DNA from: UBA6016 sp964568395
GTDB taxonomy: Bacteria; Campylobacterota; Campylobacteria; Campylobacterales; UBA6016
Direction of reading: 5' to 3'
Assembly: GCA_964568395.1 (NCBI GenBank)
Contig: CAZMPN010000017.1
Location: 1 to 40,000 of the forward strand
Length of the DNA stretch: 40,000 bases
Numbering within the stretch: the stretch's first letter is position 1; each line of letters opens with the position of its first letter. Shown one piece after another: positions 31,722 through 39,947 of this stretch. The notes under the pieces were generated by a model. That model was not told the DNA's origin, searched no databases, and saw only the letters and a list, made by a program, of their open reading frames with translations. The translations under genes were made by a program, and so were the position numbers.

Positions 31722-32531
31722 TTACTTTAGGGACTCGTACGCCTCTTTAATTTGTATAAATTTTTGCGTCAGCATCGCCTTTTCGCTTTCGCTTTTGCCT
31801 TGGTGAAGATCGGGGTGGTATTTCTTTGCAAGCTCAAAATATCTTTTTTTGATATTTTCGGGATCCAGTATGCCGCTCAGGCCCAAGACGGCGAGCTTTC
31901 TAGCCCGCTCCGCGGCCGCAAAATCGACACCGCTGGAACCGAAGGCGCAGATATGGTTGTAAAACTTTTCAAAATCAGGCCTGGAATAGACTATCTCGTA
32001 GCTTTCAAGTCCTATAGAAAGCCTTTTCGAAAAAAGCGTCTTAATGGCGAAAACGGTGTTTTTGTCTATCGCCGAAAGCTTAATCTCATACAAAAGCATA
32101 TCGATTTCACATCTGTTTTTTAGCATGGCGCGTATATATGAAAAAAGAGGCCCCTCTTTGCCGTAGCATTTGATGGACAGCCCGTCCGTGCCGAAATACG
32201 CATACGCCTTTTTGACGCCAACCACGGAGGCCTTTGAGGCTATTTGTATATTGATCGGCAGATCGCACGACTTCAAAAGCGCTTCGCTCAAAAACAGCTT
32301 GCGCGCGGACAGCTCCTTTGAAAGTAGATTAAGAGCCCAGGTAAGAAATACCTTGCGCCTATGGCGCTCGTTGTCCCTTGAGAAAATGAATACGGAGTGA
32401 CGAAGTATCATGGCCGTAGAAAAGCTTTTTTTGACGGTGCTTTTTAGATACTCCAAAAAACGCTCGTCGGCCTCTAGCTTCAAAACAATGGTATTGGAAA
32501 CAATTTTCACGGAGCTAAATGCGCCGGCCAT
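31722..32531 (-). CDS. C-terminal J-domain protein with unknown N-terminal region
   Basis: 269 aa. The last 65 residues are a J domain that stimulates DnaK-type chaperones: LSGILDPENIKKRYFELAKKYHPDLHQ holds the HPD tripeptide, and KFIQIKEAYESL is its last helix. The first 200 residues are not a known domain to me; they are mixed alpha-beta and basic (DNERHRRKVFLTWALNLL). I take ATG 32531 as start because GGGGA lies 7 bases upstream; the TTG at 32537 is too close. A type III J protein with a client-binding N-terminus is the best description. Confidence 0.85.
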   Translation of the reverse strand: MAGAFSSVKIVSNTIVLKLEADERFLEYLKSTVKKSFSTAMILRHSVFIFSRDNERHRRKVFLTWALNLLSKELSARKLFLSEALLKSCDLPINIQIASKASVVGVKKAYAYFGTDGLSIKCYGKEGPLFSYIRAMLKNRCEIDMLLYEIKLSAIDKNTVFAIKTLFSKRLSIGLESYEIVYSRPDFEKFYNHICAFGSSGVDFAAAERARKLAVLGLSGILDPENIKKRYFELAKKYHPDLHQGKSESEKAMLTQKFIQIKEAYESLK

Positions 32532-32574
32532 CTTCAATTCCCCGTTTTTGGGGTCTTAAAGCAAAAGCTGTTCC

Positions 32575-33345
32575 TTATTTTGATAGATATAGTTTTATAC
32601 AGGCGAAAAAGATATACCAGGAGAAGTTAAGCCATATAAAAAACCAGAACAATACCGCAAAAGAGCCGTAGATGGTATTGTATGAGGCGCTAAACAAAAT
32701 GTAGTACACGAACAGCTTTTTTGCAACAACTAAAGATATGGCGCAAAGCATAGAATATACGGCCGCCCTTTTAAAGCTTCTGGAGACGGACGACGAAAAA
32801 TAAAACAAGAGCAGCATCGCCAGCCACATCTGAAAGCTTGACGCAAAAAGAGCGAAAAAATTAAACCCTAAAAAAGCGCCGATGGCTTCAAAAACCGCCG
32901 ACAAAGAGACGGATAGAATGGTAAAAGCCATAACGGCAAGATATTTTAAAAACCTGACGACGCTGAATGCCGCGTTTTCTATTCCGGCCAATCTCGATAT
33001 GCAATAATCAAGCTGCTTCGTAAAAACGAAAACGGAATAGAGCGCAAATATGACGCCTACGAGTCCAAGTTTGGACGAGTTTTGCAAAAATATATTCAGA
33101 TAGTAAACTATCGTCTCTGCGCTATCGACGAACAGGTTTTCATATAAAAAAAGCCTAAAACTGTTGAAGTATTCCGCAAAAAAAGAGACGTTGACGGCGG
33201 CAAATACGCCTAGCATCATAAAAGGAATAAAAGTAAATACGCTTAAAAAACTCATCGAGCCGCTATATACGGCCAGGTCGCTACTCAAAAAAGCGAATAG
33301 CGAAGAGAGGCGGCGACTAAGCCACTCTATTTTTTGACTTGCCAT
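32575..33345 (-). CDS. YihY/UPF0761 (BrkB-like) membrane protein
   Basis: 256 aa, six membrane helices, first at about 22-50 (AVYSGSMSFLSVFTFIPFMMLGVF). Family features: YSGSMSFLSVFTFIPF, TKQLDYCISRLAGIENA, and the end YGSFAVLFWFFIWLNFSWYIFFACIKLYL. The function of the family is not settled; a link to membrane integrity or transport has been proposed. The ATG lies 29 bases inside the end of the upstream dehydrogenase gene and has a weak ribosome site, so coupled translation is likely. Confidence 0.88.
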   Translation of the reverse strand: MASQKIEWLSRRLSSLFAFLSSDLAVYSGSMSFLSVFTFIPFMMLGVFAAVNVSFFAEYFNSFRLFLYENLFVDSAETIVYYLNIFLQNSSKLGLVGVIFALYSVFVFTKQLDYCISRLAGIENAAFSVVRFLKYLAVMAFTILSVSLSAVFEAIGAFLGFNFFALFASSFQMWLAMLLLFYFSSSVSRSFKRAAVYSMLCAISLVVAKKLFVYYILFSASYNTIYGSFAVLFWFFIWLNFSWYIFFACIKLYLSK

Positions 33346-34279
33346 CTAAAAACGCTTTTATATTGAGAGCTATCTCTTTTACAAGCCTGTCTCTGGCCTC
33401 TATGCTTGCCCACGCTATATGTGGGGTTAGTGCTAGCTTGTTTTTATCTTTTACGTTAAAAAGAGGCGACGAAGCGACTATCGGTTCTTTTTCGAATACG
33501 TCCGTTATATACGCCCCCAGCTTCCCGGTATTCAGCGCGTCGCTTACGGCAGCCTCGTCTACTATGCCCCCTCTGGCGAAATTCATCAATACGGAGCGGC
33601 CGCCGATTTTTGATAGCATATCTGCGCCCAATAGATTTTTTGTCTTGTCGTTTAGGGCGCAATTGACGGATATAAAATCGCTCATCTGCAAAAGCTGTTC
33701 AAGTTCCACCCTTTTGTAGCCTCGCTGGCTATTTTGTCCGCTTGTGGAGTAATAGACCACTTTTATCCCGAAGCTTCTAGCTATCTTGGCTACACTTTGG
33801 CCTATCTCGCCAAATCCTATAATGCCGAGCGTCTTGCCTCGAACCTCGAAAAACTCCTGTTCCATACAGGTGAAAATCGGGCTTTTTGCATATGAACCGT
33901 CTTTTACGTATTTGTCAAAAAAAGCGGTCTTTGAGACATAAGACAAAAGGGAGCTAAACATGGTCTGGGCCACGCTAGGCGTAGAATATCCTTTGACGTT
34001 TGAGACGGCTATGCCGCATTTTTTGCACGCCTCCAGATCTATATTGTTTACGCCTGTCGCCGCGACGCATATAAGCTTTAGCTGCGGCAATCCGCTTAGT
34101 ATCTCTTCGTCAAGGACAACCTTGTTGGTGATAATAATCTGGGCATTTTTGGCCCTCTCCACTATCTCGCTTTTTGCGCAAAGTTCATATATCGACGTTT
34201 TACCCAGCTTCTGAATGGACGATAGCTTCGTGCTCCCTAACGTAGCATAGTCCAAAAATACGATTTCAGGTTTGTTCAC
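33317..34279 (-). CDS. D-2-hydroxyacid dehydrogenase (glycerate dehydrogenase-like)
   Basis: 320 aa NAD(P)-dependent dehydrogenase. Rossmann motif GIIGFGEIGQSVAK, catalytic Arg in NFARGGIVDE, Glu in DVFEKEP and the His-x-x-Trp pair in TPHIAWAS. Nearest functional class is hydroxypyruvate/glyoxylate reductase, but substrate cannot be set from sequence. GTG 34279 overlaps the cheB stop as GTGA, with GGAGGAGATGAA upstream, so it is translated with the chemotaxis genes though it has no known role in them. Confidence 0.9.
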   Translation of the reverse strand: MNKPEIVFLDYATLGSTKLSSIQKLGKTSIYELCAKSEIVERAKNAQIIITNKVVLDEEILSGLPQLKLICVAATGVNNIDLEACKKCGIAVSNVKGYSTPSVAQTMFSSLLSYVSKTAFFDKYVKDGSYAKSPIFTCMEQEFFEVRGKTLGIIGFGEIGQSVAKIARSFGIKVVYYSTSGQNSQRGYKRVELEQLLQMSDFISVNCALNDKTKNLLGADMLSKIGGRSVLMNFARGGIVDEAAVSDALNTGKLGAYITDVFEKEPIVASSPLFNVKDKNKLALTPHIAWASIEARDRLVKEIALNIKAFLDGKSKNRVA

Positions 34280-35313
34280 TTCATCTCCTCCGCCACTCTA
34301 ACTATCGCCTCCGCTATATCATCCAAATCAAACTGCTGCTCCACCGCTCCGATTTCGTACGCCACTTTCGGCATGCCGTAGACTATGCAGCTGTTTTCAT
34401 CCTGCCCTATCGTCCTTGCCCCGACGCTTCTCATCGACAAAAGCCCTTTTGCTCCATCCGCGCCCATCCCGGTCAATATCACCCCTATCGCATTTGCGCC
34501 GGCAGTTTTTGCGACGGAGTTAAATAGCACGTCCACGCTTGGCCTATGCCCAGACACCTTCTCCCCCATCCCTATCTCTACGAAATATCTGGCGCCGGAA
34601 CGTCTAAGCACCATATGGTAATCCCCCGGAGCTATAAGCACTTTCCCGACACCCAGGAAATCGCCGTTTTTAGCCTCCCTTACCTCTACCGCACAAAGCT
34701 CGTTCAATCTATCGGCAAACGACTTTGTGAAGTTCGGCGGCATATGCTGGACTATTATGATGCCTGGAACGTTTGCCGGAAGCCTTGTCAGAACCTCCCT
34801 GATAGCCTCCGTGCCGCCCGTAGACGCGCCTATGGCTATGACCTTGTCCGTTGTCTCGCTGAGAGCCGAATAGTTGACTTTTTTTGGTATGAAGGTATGT
34901 TGTTTTGGTTTGACTTTCGCTTTTGCCGCAGCTTTTACTTTCGACACTATCTCTTCTCTTATCTCATCTATTCCGTCGTAAATATTCGAATGCGGCTTCG
35001 CAACGAAGTCTACGGCTCCGGCCTCCAAAGCCTCAAGCGTAGTCATGGCGCCTTTTTGGGTCAAGGAGGATACCATGACGACGGGGGTAGGCATATACGT
35101 CATCAGTTTTTTCAAGAACGTTATACCGTCCATTCGCGGCATTTCGACATCAAGGCATATGACATCGGGGCGAAGTTCGATTATCTTGTCTCTTGCTATA
35201 TATGCGTCTTGCGCCACGCCTACGACCTCTATATCCCGTTCCGACTCCAGAACATCCCTCAAGACGGCTCTTGCCGTAGCGCTATCGTCGACTATCAACA
35301 CTCTTACAGGCAA
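34276..35313 (-). CDS. cheB: Chemotaxis methylesterase CheB
   Basis: Removes methyl groups (and deamidates) on chemoreceptors when phosphorylated. 345 aa: receiver domain (1-120) with D55 in CLDVEMPRMDG and the FVAKP Lys; linker about 120-155; methylesterase with S164 in IGASTGG, H190 in VQHMPPNF and D286 in GMGADG. The receiver is present, unlike the receiver-free CheB of Campylobacter jejuni. Start TTG 35313 has GGAGGT 6 bases upstream and follows cheD after 3 bases. Confidence 0.95.
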   Translation of the reverse strand: MPVRVLIVDDSATARAVLRDVLESERDIEVVGVAQDAYIARDKIIELRPDVICLDVEMPRMDGITFLKKLMTYMPTPVVMVSSLTQKGAMTTLEALEAGAVDFVAKPHSNIYDGIDEIREEIVSKVKAAAKAKVKPKQHTFIPKKVNYSALSETTDKVIAIGASTGGTEAIREVLTRLPANVPGIIIVQHMPPNFTKSFADRLNELCAVEVREAKNGDFLGVGKVLIAPGDYHMVLRRSGARYFVEIGMGEKVSGHRPSVDVLFNSVAKTAGANAIGVILTGMGADGAKGLLSMRSVGARTIGQDENSCIVYGMPKVAYEIGAVEQQFDLDDIAEAIVRVAEEMK

Positions 35314-35316
35314 AAA

Positions 35317-35787
35317 TCAACCTCCACAAGAATTACTGCTGGCGTACTTCATAAATACCTTTCCAGTATCGCTTCTCATCATTATGCGCCTTCCGACAGA
35401 CCCGCCGACGTCTTCCGCGGTAACGGGTATTTTATATTCGTCCAATATCTCCTTGGCGGTCAAAACGTTTCTCTTGCCAATCATAAAATCTTCATTAGAC
35501 GTTATATTTATACTGGCGCCGCCAAATATCTTGGCTTCCATATTTGACGGATTACACCCTATATCCATCATGGATTGTATCATTCTAGGCACCGATACAT
35601 TTCCGAACTTTGGACTTTGAAGCCCGTTTCCGTTCCACAGCGGCAGGAGATAGTGGTTCATTCCGCCGATCATTTTGTATTTGTCAAACAGGCATACGGC
35701 TACGCACGAACCAAGCACCGTAGATATTTCGGTAGGCTGAAATCCTATATGGATCTGGCCTACATGGATGAAAACCTTTTCATACAT
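35317..35787 (-). CDS. cheD: Chemoreceptor glutamine deamidase CheD
   Basis: Deamidates glutamines of methyl-accepting chemotaxis proteins. 156 aa; catalytic C28 in TVLGSCVAVC, H45 in GGMNHYLLP; the rest (KIFGGASI, IGKRNVLTAKEILDEYKIPV, GGSVGRRIMMRSDTGKV) matches the family. ATG 35787. It sits between the atypical kinase and cheB with 8- and 3-base gaps. Confidence 0.94.
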   Translation of the reverse strand: MYEKVFIHVGQIHIGFQPTEISTVLGSCVAVCLFDKYKMIGGMNHYLLPLWNGNGLQSPKFGNVSVPRMIQSMMDIGCNPSNMEAKIFGGASINITSNEDFMIGKRNVLTAKEILDEYKIPVTAEDVGGSVGRRIMMRSDTGKVFMKYASSNSCGG

Positions 35788-35795
35788 ACAAAGCC

Positions 35796-36686
35796 CTACA
35801 TCTCTACTGCGTTGTCAAAATCTTCGAACAATATGTCGTTTGAACCGGCGACACCGCCGCATGCGGCGCAACCTTTTTTGAGAGGGATTCTTACCTTAAA
35901 TACGGTATGTCTGGACTCGCTTTCGTAGTCGACCTCACCGTCCAGAGCCTCAACCTCGCCTTTTACGACGCTAAGTCCAAGGCCAAGGCCGGTTTTAGCC
36001 CTGTTTGTTCCTTTATTGAACTGAGTAAAACGGTTATATACGACAAGCTTGTTTTCTACGTCTATACCTTCGCCGTCGTCTTCTACCGATATATACAGGT
36101 TGTCGTCGTCGTTTCTGACCAGGATATTTATATGCCCGTTCTCGTAAGTATATTCACATGCGTTTGATATGAGATTCAATAGTATCAAATATAGCTTCCC
36201 CGCATCCGAGGATATATCTTGATTCGTTTCGTCCAAAAACGATATATTTAGATTCTTATCGAGTATCAGATACATAAAACTGCTTTTGGCGTCTTCTACT
36301 ATATCCTTGAAATCTATTCTCGTAAAGTAGCTTTCGGTCTTTCCCGCTTCTATTTCGCTTGCGGCTATGATGTTTTTGATTTGGAAATCGAGCCTTAATA
36401 TCTCCATATGAAGCATCTGCGTCAGCTCTATATTCCTCTCCGGTTTTTTGCCGGAGATAAGGATGGAGCAGATATTCAACACAGATGAGATCGGGTTGTT
36501 AAATTCGTTTTTGATCAGAGATAGAAACTGGCTTTTTACGGAGTCCACCTCCATAAGCCTTTTGTTTAAATCTATCAGCTTCTTATTCAAAAACTCCATC
36601 TCGTTTAGGGTCGAGTTTTTCTCTTCAAATCTTCTTTGAATTTCAAGGAGTAGGTCGTGATCGCTCACATTCTGTATGTTTTCCAT
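35796..36686 (-). CDS. Atypical histidine-kinase-like protein lacking the phospho-acceptor His
   Basis: 296 aa from ATG 36686, which has AAGGAG 9 bases upstream; an open extension to 36749 lies inside cheR and is rejected. Coiled coil (about 10-50), HisKA-like segment KSQFLSLIKNEFNNPISSV: where kinases have SHExxxP this has K-N60-E-F-N-N-P, so the acceptor His is Asn (codon AAC at 36509-36507). The HATPase domain is intact: NLISNACEYT, DDGEGID and GLGLGLSVV. The end carries CAACGG. It may bind ATP, act as a regulator of CheA or a phospho-protein, or phosphorylate something else. Position between cheR and cheD suggests a chemotaxis role (inference). Confidence 0.85.
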   Translation of the reverse strand: MENIQNVSDHDLLLEIQRRFEEKNSTLNEMEFLNKKLIDLNKRLMEVDSVKSQFLSLIKNEFNNPISSVLNICSILISGKKPERNIELTQMLHMEILRLDFQIKNIIAASEIEAGKTESYFTRIDFKDIVEDAKSSFMYLILDKNLNISFLDETNQDISSDAGKLYLILLNLISNACEYTYENGHINILVRNDDDNLYISVEDDGEGIDVENKLVVYNRFTQFNKGTNRAKTGLGLGLSVVKGEVEALDGEVDYESESRHTVFKVRIPLKKGCAACGGVAGSNDILFEDFDNAVEM

Positions 36687-36711
36687 TTGAATACGCTCCT
36701 TAATGTTTTTT

Positions 36712-37539
36712 CTAAACTCTTTTATATATCGATGATTTGACAAGGGCAAACTCGGATCTATTGTCCGTAATGGCCTCGGAGTCGCCTATGATAAGCAAAT
36801 TGCCTTTATTAAGAAGGTGCGCAAACCTTGAAATAAGCGAGCGTCTCGTCTCTGCGTCAAAATATATCATAACATTCCGGCAAAACACAATATCAAAATG
36901 GGTTTTGAATATGGAAAAATTGCCGTTTACTAAATTAAATGTCCTAAAAACCACTTTCGATTTCAAATCTTCGTTTATTTTATAAACGGTATGCGAGTTT
37001 TGCTTTTGCTGCGTAAAGTGCTTATACACTATGGCCTTTGGCAAAGAAGCGACGTCCTTCTCGGCATACTCGCCCTTTATCGCTTTATTCATAGCCTTAT
37101 GGGATATGTCCGTCGCAAGTATTTTTATATCCCAAGAGTCGAAATCAGGCAGGTTTTCTTTTAAAAAAATCATAATCGAATAAGGCTCCTCCCCCGTAGA
37201 GCAGGCTGCAGACCAGATGCGTATCTTCTTGTTGCGCTTAGATAAAAAGATCTGCGATATATTCTCTTTTAGAAACTGCCAATGCTGCGGGGAGCGGAAG
37301 AATGAAGTAACATTTGTAGATATGGCGCTTATAAAACTAATGATTTCAGCCTCTCCTTCCGGAGAGTTGAGGTATTGGTAATACTCCCCGAAGGATTTCA
37401 TGCCGAGTTCGTTAAGTCTTTTATGAAGGCGCCCTCTGACCATCGTAGCTTTTTGGTCGGATAGAGAAATACCGACTCTCGTTTTGACGAATTTCCTTAT
37501 CTTCTCAAACTCTTCGGCCGTTATCTCTATGTTGATCAT
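36712..37539 (-). CDS. cheR: Chemotaxis methyltransferase CheR
   Basis: Methylates receptor glutamates with S-adenosylmethionine. 275 aa: N-terminal helical domain (1-75; YYQYLNSPEGEAEI, STNVTSFFR) and SAM-binding domain (WSAACSTGEEPYS, ILATDIS, FNLVNG, FDIVFCRNVMIYFD). ATG 37539 is 3 bases after cheA's stop. No TPR or pentapeptide-tether extra is seen. Confidence 0.95.
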   Translation of the reverse strand: MINIEITAEEFEKIRKFVKTRVGISLSDQKATMVRGRLHKRLNELGMKSFGEYYQYLNSPEGEAEIISFISAISTNVTSFFRSPQHWQFLKENISQIFLSKRNKKIRIWSAACSTGEEPYSIMIFLKENLPDFDSWDIKILATDISHKAMNKAIKGEYAEKDVASLPKAIVYKHFTQQKQNSHTVYKINEDLKSKVVFRTFNLVNGNFSIFKTHFDIVFCRNVMIYFDAETRRSLISRFAHLLNKGNLLIIGDSEAITDNRSEFALVKSSIYKRV

Positions 37540-37542
37540 GTA

Positions 37543-39684
37543 TTACCTAGACATCTCCGAAGTCTCAGAACAAAGGCCGTCTATGTTTAGTATCAGGGCT
37601 ATATCTCCGTTGCCTAGTATAGCGCCGCCGGATATCTCTTTTATTTTTGCCATAGACCTGCCAAGCGTCTTGATAACAACCTGCTGACGGCCCAGCAGAG
37701 CGTCTACGAGTATCGCCATCCTGCCTTTTTCGCTCTCTACGCACACAAGAGTGCTCTCCCATATCTCAGGCCTGTCTTCGCTAAGCCCAAGCGCCTCGTT
37801 TAGCCTTACCACAGGGATTTGCTCGCCCCTTAGATTGACAAACTCTCCCTTGCCTTTTAACATATGCACTATCTCTTTTGACGGCACGAACGACTCTACC
37901 ACGCTAAGCGTAGGGATGATAAATATATCGTTTGCGCTTTTAACCAGCATGCCGTCTATAATCGCAAGAGTCAGAGGCAGTATAATCGAAAAGGTGCTGC
38001 CCTTCCCAAGCTCTGAACTTATCTCTACTTTGCCCCTTAGCTTCTCTATCGATGTTTTTACGACGTCCAGACCGACCCCTCTACCGGATATATCGCTAAT
38101 AACTTTTGCCGTAGAAAAGCCGGGCTGCATGATAAGGGAGAATATCTGCTGCTCGGTCATCCCCTCGCTATCGGTTACAAGACCGCGCTCGATAGCCTTG
38201 TTAAGCACGGCTTCTTTGTCTATGCCTCTGCCGTCGTCGGATATGGCGATAATTATATTGCCGCTCTTGTGATATGCCCTCAGGGTTATCGTACCCTCCC
38301 TCTCTTTGCCGGCGCGCACCCTCTCGTCGGCATTATCCTCTAGTCCATGGTCTATGGCGTTTCTTATCATGTGGACGATAGGATCGGACAATGAATCTAT
38401 CATCGTCTTGTCTATCTCCGTATCTTCGCCTTGAATGATCAGCTTTATCTCTTTTTCCGTCTTTTTTGCCGTATCCCTAGCCACTCTTTTCATCTTCTCG
38501 AAAGTATCCCTGATGGCGACCATCCTAAGGGACATTACCCTGTCTTGTATCACTTTTGTTATCTTGGATAGTATCTCGATCGTCTTATTGATACTAGGGT
38601 CGCCCAAATCTTTTATCTTATCGTTTTGGGCTATGAAGTTTTGGGCTATAACAAGCTCCCCGACGGTATCAAAAAGCTCATCCAGTTTTGCGGTATCTAT
38701 TTTGATATAGGACTTTTGCTGGGTTTGTTGCTCGCTAGGCTCTTTTTTGGCCGCTTTTTGCGACTCCTCTTTAATAGCCTGTCTTTGCTGCTCTATCCCC
38801 TGCTTAGGAGTCGACGCTACGCTATCGGAGACTGTCTGCTGAACCTTTGATTCGGTTTGTGCGGCGGCGTTTTGTATCAAGGTTACTTTGTATTCATTGT
38901 CAAACAAAAACTCGAATACCTCTTCTATTTCGCTTTGCGTCTTATCCGTCTCAAGAATTATGGAGACGTTACTAAAAAGCGACTCTTCCGCATTGAAGTT
39001 CTCCAGGGAAGGAATGCTCTCGCAATTCCAGTAGCTCTCTATGATATTTCCGGATTCAGACAGTATTCTAAAGAAAAGGTTGTGATCATACCCTCTAAAA
39101 TAAATATCCTTGTCAAGCGTCAACTCTACGAGATACACGCTTTTCCCGCCTGTCGGATTTGCGGCGGTAATGCTTTGTTTGACGCCCTCGGCCAGATTTT
39201 TATCGCACTCTTTCGGCGCCGACGTTTCAACGCTTATTTCCCCGAATTCCGCCGCCAAATCATGCATAGGGGCGGATGGCGCATCCGAGTGAGTCAGGCT
39301 TTTTGCATCCAACATATCTATAATCGCGGCAAGACATGCGTCATATCCATCCGGTACGCCGGCGACTTCATCCACCTCGTAGGACATGGTCTCCTTGATA
39401 ATATCAACGCCGTTCAGCAAAACGTCAACCGCCCCTTCCGGCAACGCGGTGTCGCTAGACCTAAAGTGATCCAACAAATCCTCGAAGTGATGAACGAATC
39501 CGCCAAGTCTGGTAAAGCCAAAGGCGTTCGCATTCCCCTTAAGGGTATGAACGCCTCTAAAAAGCTCGTTTAAGAGCTCTTTATTGGATGAATCCGCCTC
39601 AAAATCTATGATATCGGAATCGAGTTTCTCGATAATCTCTCCGGCTTCCTCGATAAAAATCGCTTTTAACTGTTCTCTACTCAT
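37543..39684 (-). CDS. cheA: Chemotaxis histidine kinase CheA (no receiver fusion)
   Basis: 713 aa. HPt domain (1-110) with H46 in RGVHTLKGNA; a middle domain (about 170-290, KSVYLVELTLDKDIYFRGYD...) that does not look like a classical CheY-binding P2 and is followed by a Gln/Lys-rich linker; dimerisation P3 (IDTAKLDELFDTVGELVIAQNF); ATPase P4 (MIRNAIDHGLE, SDDGRGID, GRGVGLDVV); CheW-like P5 (about 580-705). Unlike many Campylobacterota CheA proteins it has no C-terminal receiver. ATG 39684 overlaps the STAS-like gene's stop (ATGAGTAG, 8 bases). No cheY or cheW lies in view. Confidence 0.94.
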   Translation of the reverse strand: MSREQLKAIFIEEAGEIIEKLDSDIIDFEADSSNKELLNELFRGVHTLKGNANAFGFTRLGGFVHHFEDLLDHFRSSDTALPEGAVDVLLNGVDIIKETMSYEVDEVAGVPDGYDACLAAIIDMLDAKSLTHSDAPSAPMHDLAAEFGEISVETSAPKECDKNLAEGVKQSITAANPTGGKSVYLVELTLDKDIYFRGYDHNLFFRILSESGNIIESYWNCESIPSLENFNAEESLFSNVSIILETDKTQSEIEEVFEFLFDNEYKVTLIQNAAAQTESKVQQTVSDSVASTPKQGIEQQRQAIKEESQKAAKKEPSEQQTQQKSYIKIDTAKLDELFDTVGELVIAQNFIAQNDKIKDLGDPSINKTIEILSKITKVIQDRVMSLRMVAIRDTFEKMKRVARDTAKKTEKEIKLIIQGEDTEIDKTMIDSLSDPIVHMIRNAIDHGLEDNADERVRAGKEREGTITLRAYHKSGNIIIAISDDGRGIDKEAVLNKAIERGLVTDSEGMTEQQIFSLIMQPGFSTAKVISDISGRGVGLDVVKTSIEKLRGKVEISSELGKGSTFSIILPLTLAIIDGMLVKSANDIFIIPTLSVVESFVPSKEIVHMLKGKGEFVNLRGEQIPVVRLNEALGLSEDRPEIWESTLVCVESEKGRMAILVDALLGRQQVVIKTLGRSMAKIKEISGGAILGNGDIALILNIDGLCSETSEMSR

Positions 39685-39946
39685 GGCATATCCAATTTGC
39701 TTTACCGAATTTTTTGAATAGATACTCTTTTTTGTCGAGCATATCTATTTTTATAGACGGTTTGCTTTTTTTTAAACTAATAAGAAATGCAATGATTGCC
39801 GAAGAGGTCGGAAAATCATCGTCACAACCTTCAAAACCAACTTCTTCGATATATTCCAACCTTGGAAGTACAAACTTTTTTAGTTCATCGATCTCATCAT
39901 ATTTGAGATCAAGAGAGATGTTTAGTCTATCGCCGTCTATCTGCAT
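39677..39946 (-). CDS. STAS-like small protein upstream of cheA
   Basis: 89 aa. Sequence MQIDGDRLNISLDLKYDEIDE..., with a helix-strand pattern ending KIDMLDKKEYLFKKFGKANW, fits a short, diverged STAS (sulfate transporter/anti-sigma antagonist) fold; a Ser-Ser (TSSA) lies where the STAS phospho-Ser usually is. Small STAS proteins next to cheA occur in chemosensory operons of the Wsp/Frz kinds. Function inferred only. ATG 39946, one base after the upstream gene's stop. Confidence 0.6.
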   Translation of the reverse strand: MQIDGDRLNISLDLKYDEIDELKKFVLPRLEYIEEVGFEGCDDDFPTSSAIIAFLISLKKSKPSIKIDMLDKKEYLFKKFGKANWICHE

Positions 39947-39947
39947 T

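Noticed and set aside
34546..35547. A 333-codon open frame on the plus strand
   Set aside because: It lies opposite cheB and cheD, which carry full catalytic motifs and tight operon spacing. The plus-strand translation has no domain I recognise, so it is a shadow frame.
36687..36749. Longer N-terminus for the atypical kinase
   Set aside because: The extension overlaps cheR by 38 bases, while ATG 36686 has a proper AAGGAG.
38857..39573. A 238-codon open frame on the plus strand
   Set aside because: It lies opposite the HPt and middle parts of cheA, with no family features. Shadow frame.
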